Shown here: piece by piece, positions 1-5,097 of the stretch
Numbering within the stretch: position 1 is the stretch's first letter
How the letters are laid out: every line of letters begins with the position of its first letter
Origin: Flavobacteriales bacterium UBA5871
GTDB taxonomy: Bacteria; Bacteroidota; Bacteroidia; Flavobacteriales_D; Crocinitomicaceae
Direction: 5' to 3'
Length of the DNA stretch: 6,792 bases
Assembly (NCBI GenBank): GCA_002432085.1
Contig: DJFN01000146.1
Coordinates: 6,596-13,387 of the forward strand
Position numbers and translations under genes: made by a program
Notes under the pieces: generated by a model
Database searches by the model: none
What the model was told of the DNA's origin: nothing
What the model saw: only the letters and a program-made list of their open reading frames with translations

Positions 1-355
1 GGTTCGATGGATCGTTTCCGATGCTGCAGCCTTCGAGCCGGATCAAGCATACGATTGCTGGCACGATCGCGCCGCCTTCCATTTTCTGACCGATCCGAAT
101 GACGTGGAACGCTATCTGCGAGCGCTTTCCAAAGGCGTAAAACCAAACGGAATGACGATCATCGGTACGTTTTCCGAGAACGGACCGACAAAATGCAGCG
201 GCATTTTCATTCAGCAATATTCGGAAACGTCGCTTATCGAACGATTAGCTCCCGAGTTTGAAAAGCTAAGCTGTTTCACAATCGATCACCCGACGCCGTT
301 CGATACGACGCAAAACTTCGTTTTCTGCAGCTTCCGGAAAAAATCAAACATATGA
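1..355 (+). CDS. Class I SAM-dependent methyltransferase, C-terminal part (5' truncated by window)
   Basis: The reading frame is open from base 2 and gives 117 residues ending at TGA 353-355; the start lies upstream of the window. The visible part has the late landmarks of a Rossmann-fold methyltransferase of the common 'WHDRAAFHFL' type: an acidic strand (WIVSDAAAF), then CWHDRAAFHFLTD, then a Lys-Pro-Asn-Gly turn before the strand MTIIGTF, and a C-terminal FCSFRKK strand. The GPTKCSGI segment after IIGTF is typical of this subfamily. The SAM-binding glycine motif I would be upstream and is not seen. The substrate cannot be inferred. The stop overlaps the start of the AraC regulator gene (ATGA), so the two are probably co-transcribed and translationally coupled. 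The family call is from recognised motifs only. Confidence 0.85.
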   Translation, partial: VRWIVSDAAAFEPDQAYDCWHDRAAFHFLTDPNDVERYLRALSKGVKPNGMTIIGTFSENGPTKCSGIFIQQYSETSLIERLAPEFEKLSCFTIDHPTPFDTTQNFVFCSFRKKSNI

Positions 356-1125
356 ATCATCGCTATCATCGGCCAGATGCGGTTTTGTCGCCTTATGTGC
401 GAACCGTGCTACTGTTGGATGGAAGCGAGCCCGAAACAGACCAGCTGCCTTTGTTCACCAACGGCATGCAGGCTTTGGTTTGTCGGTTGGAAAAAGATGC
501 TGAAGGCAACGAGATCGTGCAACAGCTGACGTTATTCGGCAAATCCGTTCCGATCGACAATTGGACGATAAGCGAGAACAGCACGGTCCTGATCTATTTC
601 TTTCAGCCTTTCATACTGGCTGCGATCTTTCATTTGCCGGTTGCTCAGCTTATGAAAGCACCGATTGATCTGGCAAGCTGGAATCCGCAGCTGATCAATG
701 CTCTGCGAACCCAATTGCTCTACGCAGCCTCGACCGAACAGAAAACCGCCGCGCTGGACCATTTTATCATCGGACAATTGCAGCAAAACGAACGGGAATG
801 CGCCATCATCCGCTTCGCCACCGACCGGCTCATGCATCATTCCGGCGCCGACGCACTTTCGGGTTTACTCGACGAGCTGCAGCTCAACGAACGCACTTTT
901 CAGCGGATCTTCAAAAAATACGTAGGCATTACGCCCGTTCAGTACCGCCGCATCTGCCAGTTCCAGTTGTCGTTCACGCAGCTGAAATCAGGCAACTACG
1001 AAAAGCTCACCGACGTAGCTTTCGACAACGGTTTCGCAGATCAGAGCCACTTCATCCGCTCGTTCCGAGAATTCACCCAAACAACACCCAACGACTACTT
1101 GCGCTCGGGATTGAAAGAGAAGTAG
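352..1125 (+). CDS. AraC family transcriptional regulator (DUF6597-like N-terminus)
   Basis: This is a 257-residue cytoplasmic DNA-binding protein. Residues about 165-252 form a C-terminal AraC/XylS double helix-turn-helix. The first HTH is around LSGLLDELQLNERTFQRIFKK. The second, LTDVAFDNGFADQSHFIRSF, is followed by the FTQTTPNDYLRS tail diagnostic of the family (the usual form is G.TP..Y). Residues 1-100, with the early motif LSPYVRTVLLL and the FFQPFILAAIF segment, resemble the small N-terminal domain (DUF6597 type) of many Bacteroidota AraC proteins; an effector is not known to me. The start overlaps the methyltransferase stop by ATGA, which fixes it. The protein may regulate its own operon or a distant target; no operator is visible in the window. 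Confidence 0.9.
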   Translation: MNHRYHRPDAVLSPYVRTVLLLDGSEPETDQLPLFTNGMQALVCRLEKDAEGNEIVQQLTLFGKSVPIDNWTISENSTVLIYFFQPFILAAIFHLPVAQLMKAPIDLASWNPQLINALRTQLLYAASTEQKTAALDHFIIGQLQQNERECAIIRFATDRLMHHSGADALSGLLDELQLNERTFQRIFKKYVGITPVQYRRICQFQLSFTQLKSGNYEKLTDVAFDNGFADQSHFIRSFREFTQTTPNDYLRSGLKEK

Positions 1126-1138
1126 CGGGATTTCTTTT

Positions 1139-1276
1139 CCCCGCGAATTAGCGAATTGCCGCGAAAGGCTTTTTGTTTGATCGGTTTGCATGCTGTGAGT
1201 AATACATTTTATAATGCCAAGTATGCCGGCTTATGCCTAACCATAATCATTCGTGTTAATTCGTTAATTCGCGGGA
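1139..1276. repeat. MITE-like element with 27-base imperfect terminal inverted repeats
   Basis: Bases 1139-1165 and the reverse complement of 1250-1276 match at 22 of 27 positions without gaps. Each arm is built from GCGAATT-type modules (CCGCGAATTAGCGAATT on the left, AATTCGTTAATTCGCGG on the right). The ~84-base interior has no plausible ORF. It contains three ATGCC copies at about ten-base spacing (1214, 1223, 1233). It lies in the gap between the AraC gene and the VOC gene. I see no clear target-site duplication. The inverted repeat is seen directly; whether it is a mobile element, a remnant or a structured RNA is inference. Confidence 0.55.
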
Positions 1277-1282
1277 GAATCT

Positions 1283-1290
1283 TTACTTTG
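1283..1290 (+). promoter_or_regulatory. Possible Bacteroidota -7 element for the VOC gene
   Basis: TTACTTTG matches the Bacteroidota sigma -7 consensus TAnnTTTG at five of six fixed positions and lies 80 bases before the chosen ATG at 1371. No good TTG/TTTG -33 box is present at the right spacing; the right arm of the inverted-repeat element occupies that place. It is offered as a weak candidate only. Confidence 0.25.
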
Positions 1291-1370
1291 GGCATAACCG
1301 CATCTCTGTGTCGGTTTTATTCTATCCTGCCCAGAACGGCTTCGATAAGTTTGCAGAAAGATTCAGAATT

Positions 1371-2225
1371 ATGAAAGAACAAATCACACCCTGCCTTTGG
1401 TTCGACGGCCAGGCACAGGAAGCAGCAAAGCTTTACTGCTCCGTTTTCAACGATGCGAAAATCGTGGCGCAATCGCCTATTGTGACGGAAATAAGCGTTT
1501 CCGGACACAGCATTACTTTACTCGACGGCGGTCCGCAATACCAGCCCAATCCTTCCATTTCGTTCTATTACATCTGTGAAAGCATGGACGAGCTGAACCG
1601 AATCTGGAAGGCTTTTCTTCCGGAAGGCGACGTATTGATGGAGCTCGGTAGCTATCCGTGGGGCGAACACTACGGATGGATCGCCGACAAATTCGGTATT
1701 TCCTGGCAGCTGGCTCTCGGAAAGATCAGCGATGTTGGGCAGAAGATCACGCCGTGTATGCTCTTTACCGGCCGGGAATACGGCAAAGCGGATGAAGCGA
1801 TTGAGCACTATACGTCCGTTTTCAATGATGCGAAAGTGGAAGGCATTCTCCGCTACGGAGCCGATGAGCACCCTGATAAGGAAGGCTGTATCAAACACGC
1901 GCAGATCGAGCTGAACGGTCAGAAATTCATGCTGATGGAAAGCGCAGCCGATCACCGTTTTGCGTTCAGTGAAGGCATTTCCCTGACAGTTCATTGCGAG
2001 ACGCAGGCAGAGATCGATCATTACTGGTCGTTGCTGACCGAAAACGGAGGCAAAGAAAGCATGTGCGGCTGGCTCAAAGACCGGTTCGGTGTTTCCTGGC
2101 AGATCATTCCGAACGTGCTCGGGCAAATCATGAGCGATCCGGCCAAAGCAGGAAAAGCGGCACAGGCTTTTATGTCGATGCGCAAGCTCAACATCGAGCA
2201 GATTGTGCAGGCCTCTATCGCATGA
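1371..2225 (+). CDS. VOC family protein, two PhnB-type (3-dmu-9_3-mt) domains
   Basis: This is a 284-residue soluble protein with two tandem vicinal-oxygen-chelate-like domains of the PhnB / '3-demethylubiquinone-9 3-methyltransferase-like' group. Domain 1 (about 3-118) runs from ITPCLWFDGQAQEAAKLYCSVF to YGWIADKFGISWQL. Domain 2 (about 125-250) repeats the pattern: ITPCMLFTGREYGKADEAIEHYTSVF to CGWLKDRFGVSWQI. The internal duplication (ITPC...., SVFNDAK, W..D.FG.SWQ) is plain. A longer start at 1308 is in frame, but family members begin at the MK..ITPCLWF strand, so 1371 is preferred. The historic methyltransferase name is misleading: no SAM-binding motif is seen. The substrate is unknown. 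A strong terminator follows, so it is probably monocistronic. Confidence 0.88.
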   Translation: MKEQITPCLWFDGQAQEAAKLYCSVFNDAKIVAQSPIVTEISVSGHSITLLDGGPQYQPNPSISFYYICESMDELNRIWKAFLPEGDVLMELGSYPWGEHYGWIADKFGISWQLALGKISDVGQKITPCMLFTGREYGKADEAIEHYTSVFNDAKVEGILRYGADEHPDKEGCIKHAQIELNGQKFMLMESAADHRFAFSEGISLTVHCETQAEIDHYWSLLTENGGKESMCGWLKDRFGVSWQIIPNVLGQIMSDPAKAGKAAQAFMSMRKLNIEQIVQASIA

Positions 2226-2268
2226 TGTGACGAGCGGTTAATTGTCGCAATTGAAAAATAACGTACTT

Positions 2269-2304
2269 TAAGACGGGTTTCTGTTGATTCAGGCACCCGT
2301 TTTT
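2269..2304 (+). terminator. Rho-independent terminator after the VOC gene
   Basis: The stem ACGGGT (2273-2278) pairs with ACCCGT (2295-2300). It extends outward by A-T and G-T pairs into the T run 2300-2304, and has an inner CTG/CAG helix (2281-2283 / 2290-2292) closing a TTGATT loop. It lies 44 bases after the VOC stop. The apical TTGATTCA (2284-2291) is also complementary to TGAATCAA at 2308-2315. Confidence 0.75.
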
Positions 2305-2325
2305 AGTTGAATCAAGCCAACGACG

Positions 2326-3315
2326 ATGAAGCTCCTTTTCCTTACCGCGTATGCACTTTTGACAGTTCTGTTTGCCAACGGACAAAATCCGCCCGACGAA
2401 TACTTCGAATTGATCAAGCAAGCCGACTCGCTCTACACAGCGAAAACATATCCGCAATCGACGAAGAAGTTTTCACTGGCATTCGAGTCGTATGGTTGGA
2501 AAGGCTTACCGAATGATCGGTACAAGGCAGCCTGTTCGTGGGCATTGGCAGGAGTTCCGGACAGCGCATTTTACAATTTGAATCTGATCGCGGCAGTGGC
2601 GGATTATTCCAATTTTGACCACATTACAAACGATCAGGATCTGGCTTCCCTGCATGAAGATCCGCGTTGGAAACCTTTACTGGAAGTCGTGGCCGAGAAC
2701 AAAAGCAAGGCCGAGCCAAATCTGAACAAGCAGCTGATGCTGGCCCTGTACGATATTCACGAGGAAGATCAGAAATACCGCAGGGAAGTCATGGAGATCA
2801 GCAATAAATATGGCTGGGATTCGCCCGAAACGAAAGCGAAATTGAAGATCATGGGCGAAAAGGATTCGGTCAACCTGATCAAAATTAAAGCAATTCTCGA
2901 CGAATACGGCTGGCTCGGGCCTGAGGTTGTTGGTTTCAATGGAAACAGGACATTGTTCCTGGTGATTCAGCATGCTGATCTGGCTACACAGGAGAACTAC
3001 CTGCCGATGATGCGCGAAGCTGTGAAAAAAGGCAAAGCCGTTCCGGCACAGCTGGCTTTGCTGGAAGATCGTGTAGCGCTCGGACAAGGTAAAAAACAGA
3101 TCTACGGAAGTCAGATCGGCCGTGACCCTGAAACAGAGCTTTACTATGTGTCACCGCTCGAAGATCCGGATAACGTCGACAAAAGAAGGGCAGAGGTTGG
3201 TCTCGGACCGTTGACTGACTACGTTGCACAATGGGACATTATCTGGGATGTCGGGCAATACAAGAAAGACCTGCCGCGACTGGAAGAGATCGAAAAAAAG
3301 CTCCCTAAAAATTGA
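2326..3315 (+). CDS. Secreted TPR-like / DUF6624-like protein of unknown function
   Basis: This is a 329-residue protein. Residues 1-20 (MKLLFLTAYALLTVLFANGQ) are a classical Sec signal peptide with a likely cut after NGQ or just before it, so the protein is periplasmic or secreted. Residues 22-125 are helical and TPR-like (YFELIKQADSLYTAKTYPQS, KAACSWALAGVPDSAFYNLN, DLASLHEDPRWKPLLE), the form typical of Bacteroidota exported TPR proteins. Residues 130-310 resemble DUF6624: YGWLGPEVVG, then LFLVIQHADLATQENYLPMM, LALLEDRV, and the KKQIYGSQI segment. The conserved His216-Ala-Asp and Asp248-Arg are candidate functional residues, but no activity is known to me. It lies between its own upstream terminator and the B12 riboswitch leader, so it is likely a single-gene unit. 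Confidence 0.8.
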   Translation: MKLLFLTAYALLTVLFANGQNPPDEYFELIKQADSLYTAKTYPQSTKKFSLAFESYGWKGLPNDRYKAACSWALAGVPDSAFYNLNLIAAVADYSNFDHITNDQDLASLHEDPRWKPLLEVVAENKSKAEPNLNKQLMLALYDIHEEDQKYRREVMEISNKYGWDSPETKAKLKIMGEKDSVNLIKIKAILDEYGWLGPEVVGFNGNRTLFLVIQHADLATQENYLPMMREAVKKGKAVPAQLALLEDRVALGQGKKQIYGSQIGRDPETELYYVSPLEDPDNVDKRRAEVGLGPLTDYVAQWDIIWDVGQYKKDLPRLEEIEKKLPKN

Positions 3316-3334
3316 TCGCCGGCAGAATCTCGAA

Positions 3335-3361
3335 TTGATTCGAAGAAAGTTTCTATTTTCG
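3335..3361 (+). promoter_or_regulatory. Possible promoter of the cobalamin riboswitch transcript
   Basis: TATTTTCG (3354-3361) matches TAnnTTTG at five of six fixed positions, and TTG at 3335-3337 could be the -33 box, though the 16-base spacing is short. Transcription from here would start around 3368, about 20 bases before P1 of the riboswitch, which is a sensible distance. The TTG sits inside a small palindrome, TCGAATTGATTCGA (3330-3343). Low confidence. Confidence 0.35.
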
Positions 3362-3386
3362 CTCCCGAACGTTCTTTGCATTTCCA

Positions 3387-3532
3387 TCAACCGGAATGGT
3401 TTCACTCCGCCTCAGGCGGACGAAAAGGGGAATCGTGTGAAAATCACGAGCTGTCGCGCAACTGTAATCCGCCTCGGGTGGAGAGCCAGGTTACCTGCCT
3501 TCCGTATTGACAATGCTTTCGCGTTTGAAGCA
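3387..3532 (+). ncRNA. Cobalamin (B12) riboswitch aptamer
   Basis: The conserved core is easy to read. P1 is TCAA-c-CGGAA (3387-3396) with TTCCG-ta-TTGA (3500-3510). AAAAGGGGAATC leads into hairpin P5/L5, TCGTG (3433-3437) with CACGA (3445-3449). The signature GCTGTCGCGCAACTGTAA (3450-3467) follows. The B12 box is AGCCAGGTTACCTGCC (3484-3499; usual form AGCCAGGAGACCTGCC). Downstream, TGCTT (3514-3518) and AAGCA (3528-3532) form P13. Its loop TTTCGC (3517-3522) can kiss L5 GTGAAA (3437-3442) with one G-U pair. Two peripheral helices are TCCGCC-TCA-GGCGGA (3406-3420) and TCCGCC-TCG-GGTGGA (3468-3482). Family knowledge: such elements bind adenosyl- or methylcobalamin and repress B12 uptake, synthesis or B12-independent isozyme genes. 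Here the next gene is an acyl-CoA thioesterase 117 bases beyond P13, an unexpected target. Confidence 0.93.
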
Positions 3533-3648
3533 GCAGTCAGGTAAGACGTGTCATTCACGGTGGCCCGAATCGGGTGTCATCGATCATTTCTTCTCTGATG
3601 CTTTCGTTCTGCGGAAAGGAAGTACAGAGAAGCTAAAAAAACAATTGA
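3533..3648 (+). promoter_or_regulatory. Riboswitch expression platform / leader of the thioesterase gene
   Basis: CAGGTAA (3538-3544) is a perfect complement of TTACCTG (3491-3497) in the B12 box, so it can act as a switching strand that breaks the ligand-bound fold. A small hairpin CCCG-AAT-CGGG (3564-3574) follows, flanked by the direct repeat GTGTCAT (3548-3554 and 3574-3580). There is no T-run, so it is not a clear intrinsic terminator. The last 18 bases before the ATG are A-rich with no Shine-Dalgarno at normal spacing. No convincing gene remnant of a TonB-dependent receptor is seen here. The mode of control is not decided by the sequence. Confidence 0.5.
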
Positions 3649-4035
3649 ATGACAACAGCAGAACGTATCTGGCAAGCGGAAACACGCATTTTTAAAGCCG
3701 TTTTTCCCAACACAACGAATCATTATGACACCCTTTTCGGAGGCACAGCCATGCAGCTCATGGACGAAGTAGCTTTCATTACTGCAACGCGGTTCAGCCG
3801 CCAGCGCATGGTGACCGTGAGCAGCGATCGTATCGATTTCAAGCAGCCCATTCCGGCCGGAACGATCGTTGAGCTCATCGGAAGAGTGACGTATTTAGGA
3901 AATACCAGCCTCAAGATCCGGGTGGAAATTTATGTAGAGCAGATGTATTCCGATCAGCGCGACAAAGCCGTGACAGGAGAGTTTACGTTTGTAGCGATCG
4001 ATGAGAACAAGCAGCCGGTGAAGATTCTGTTGTAA
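3649..4035 (+). CDS. Acyl-CoA thioesterase, hotdog fold (YciA/BACH-like)
   Basis: This is a 128-residue, single hotdog-domain protein that would hydrolyse acyl-CoA to free acid and CoA in the cytoplasm. Family marks are VFPNTTNHYDTLFGG (18-32), the start of the central helix, and AMQLMDEVAFITATRFSR (34-51), with Asp39 in the position of the catalytic acid of YciA-type enzymes. VTVSSDRIDFKQPIPAGTIVELIGRV (55-80) carries the typical CoA-site strand. GNTSLKIRVEIYVE and GEFTFVAID (110-118) finish the sheet. Length is slightly short for the family because the C-terminal tail is minimal. The ATG at 3649 is preceded by an A-rich leader. The gene lies downstream of the cobalamin riboswitch in the same direction and ends convergently with the minus-strand operon. 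Chain-length preference cannot be read from sequence. Confidence 0.9.
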   Translation: MTTAERIWQAETRIFKAVFPNTTNHYDTLFGGTAMQLMDEVAFITATRFSRQRMVTVSSDRIDFKQPIPAGTIVELIGRVTYLGNTSLKIRVEIYVEQMYSDQRDKAVTGEFTFVAIDENKQPVKILL

Positions 4036-4041
4036 TTATCA

Positions 4042-4057
4042 ATCCGCCGCGGCGGAT
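4042..4057. repeat. Perfect 16-bp palindrome between convergent genes (possible shared terminator)
   Basis: ATCCGCCGCGGCGGAT is fully self-complementary and lies 6 bases after the thioesterase stop and 15 bases before the stop of the minus-strand operon. Neither side has a real T-run (GAAAAG on plus, TGATAATT on minus), so termination would be weak. The TCCGCC/GGCGGA half-sites are the same as those of the two riboswitch peripheral helices at 3406-3420 and 3468-3482, so this is more likely a member of a dispersed hairpin family. Confidence 0.6.
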
Positions 4058-4072
4058 GAAAAGATGGTAGGG

Positions 4073-4594
4073 TTACACTTGTTCGGTCTTTCGGGGAAGC
4101 AATCCTATAATTCCGAGGGCGTAAAAAAAGATCCAGTGACCGGAGAACAGACGTACTTGTTGTGAACAGAAAAAATGGTATTCCCATTCTGTAATCTGTG
4201 AAATGGAGCCTTTTTGATTCAGTACGTACATTCCGTCCTGAATTTCAGGAGTGCCGTGTCCTATACTACCAAGGGCCGAGAAAAAATTAATAAACGCATA
4301 GACCAGGCACATAGCCAGTAACACAACTGTTATCACAGGAAGTCCTTTAAAAAGCATCTTGTAGAACTCAGATAGATTCATTCTTTCCTTTTTCAATGGG
4401 GATTGAAAGCCTTGCCGCTTGGATTCCATAAATACCGGAATCACAACAGCTATTGCGCCAAGGTGAAAAATGGAAGACCCGGCAAAGCCAAAACCCGAGT
4501 CTATATTAAAACAACTCATTACATTGACGATAATCGATCCCAGGAACCCGGTAACAGCAAAAAAGAACAGAAATTTACGGAGGTACGGATGCAT
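4073..4594 (-). CDS. Four-helix integral membrane protein of unknown function
   Basis: This 173-residue protein begins MHPYLRKFLFFF. An in-frame extension to 4804 exists but would overlap the preceding gene entirely in another frame and encodes an Arg-rich non-membrane stretch, so 4594 is chosen. Predicted helices by hydrophobicity are about 7-28, 34-56, 85-108 and 149-166. Between helices 3 and 4 is a soluble segment, GTPEIQDGMYVLNQKGSISQ, then ITEWEYHFFCSQQVRLFSGHW. This 'DG.Y.L...G.I..IT..EY......R.FSGHW' pattern I associate with uncharacterised Bacteroidota membrane proteins. It starts 5 bases after the PilP-like stop, so it is the last gene of that operon by position, but it is clearly more AT-rich than the upstream genes. 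Function unknown. Confidence 0.75.
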   Translation of the reverse strand: MHPYLRKFLFFFAVTGFLGSIIVNVMSCFNIDSGFGFAGSSIFHLGAIAVVIPVFMESKRQGFQSPLKKERMNLSEFYKMLFKGLPVITVVLLAMCLVYAFINFFSALGSIGHGTPEIQDGMYVLNQKGSISQITEWEYHFFCSQQVRLFSGHWIFFYALGIIGLLPRKTEQV

Positions 4595-4599
4595 GTCAG

Positions 4600-5097
4600 T
4601 TAACGATCGATCTTGTAAAACGTCCGATTCTGCTTCCTGTAGTTGATCACCACCGAGTCGCGGTAGGTTTTTTTGATCGTTACGTTGTCGAGGGCGGCGT
4701 CGCCTTGTTTGAGCTGGTAGAATACGCCGTCGATCGTGAGCAACGTTCTTGGGACGGATGAAGAAGTTTTGCGCACCAATCCGTAATAGCGAATCACAGG
4801 CCATTGCGGCGGCTCGGGCTTGGGTTTTGGCATCGGTGGCTCGACCGGGATCATTGGCATAGTAGCCGGCGTCGGCTCGTTGGTCATCGCTGCCAGGCTT
4901 CCGGTGAACGGATCGCGGTAGTTGACGCGTAACGGGAAGGATTCACGCTTGCTGAGCCATTGCTTGCCGTTTGTCAGCTGTTTCTGGACAGGCAACGTAT
5001 CATCCGCGTCGATATTGGATTTCACGCGCATAAACACGTTGTACCAGACGGCGCCAACGATAATGACCAAAGCAATTGTCAGTCCTTTGTTTTTCAC
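4600..5097 (-). CDS. PilP/GspC-like inner-membrane protein
   Basis: This is a 165-residue protein. A single N-terminal transmembrane helix (about 6-23, LTIALVIIVGAVWYNVFM) is followed by a linker with the RDPF motif (61-64) that is characteristic of PilP and GspC proteins. A proline-rich stretch comes next (about 75-100, MIPVEPPMPKPKPEPP). A small beta domain of the homology-region type ends the protein (101-165: VIRYYGLVRK, LLTIDGVFYQLKQGD, VTIKKTYRDSVVINYRKQNRTF). In type IV pilus and type II secretion systems this protein links the inner-membrane platform (PilN/PilO or GspL/GspM) to the outer-membrane secretin. Its start overlaps the lipoprotein stop by ATGA. Assignment rests on architecture and context, since sequence identity to model PilP is expected to be low. 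Confidence 0.7.
   Translation of the reverse strand: MKNKGLTIALVIIVGAVWYNVFMRVKSNIDADDTLPVQKQLTNGKQWLSKRESFPLRVNYRDPFTGSLAAMTNEPTPATMPMIPVEPPMPKPKPEPPQWPVIRYYGLVRKTSSSVPRTLLTIDGVFYQLKQGDAALDNVTIKKTYRDSVVINYRKQNRTFYKIDR

Noticed and set aside
1308..1370. 21-residue N-terminal extension of the VOC protein
   Set aside because: Family members begin at the MK..ITPCLWF strand; the extension has no domain content and lies close to the candidate promoter.
1518..2126. 202-residue minus-strand open frame opposite the VOC gene
   Set aside because: No recognisable domain; it mirrors a well-supported two-domain VOC gene.
3564..3574. CCCG-AAT-CGGG hairpin as an intrinsic terminator of the riboswitch
   Set aside because: The stem is only four base pairs and no T-run follows; kept only as part of the expression platform.
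3507..3695. Open frame starting with TTG inside riboswitch P1 and overlapping the thioesterase start
   Set aside because: It runs through P13 and the leader, has no family likeness or leader of its own, and overlaps a clear gene in another frame.
4595..4804. 70-residue N-terminal extension of the four-helix membrane protein
   Set aside because: The extension is the out-of-frame shadow of the PilP-like gene, Arg-rich and without family resemblance; the ATG at 4594, 5 bases after the previous stop, fits better.
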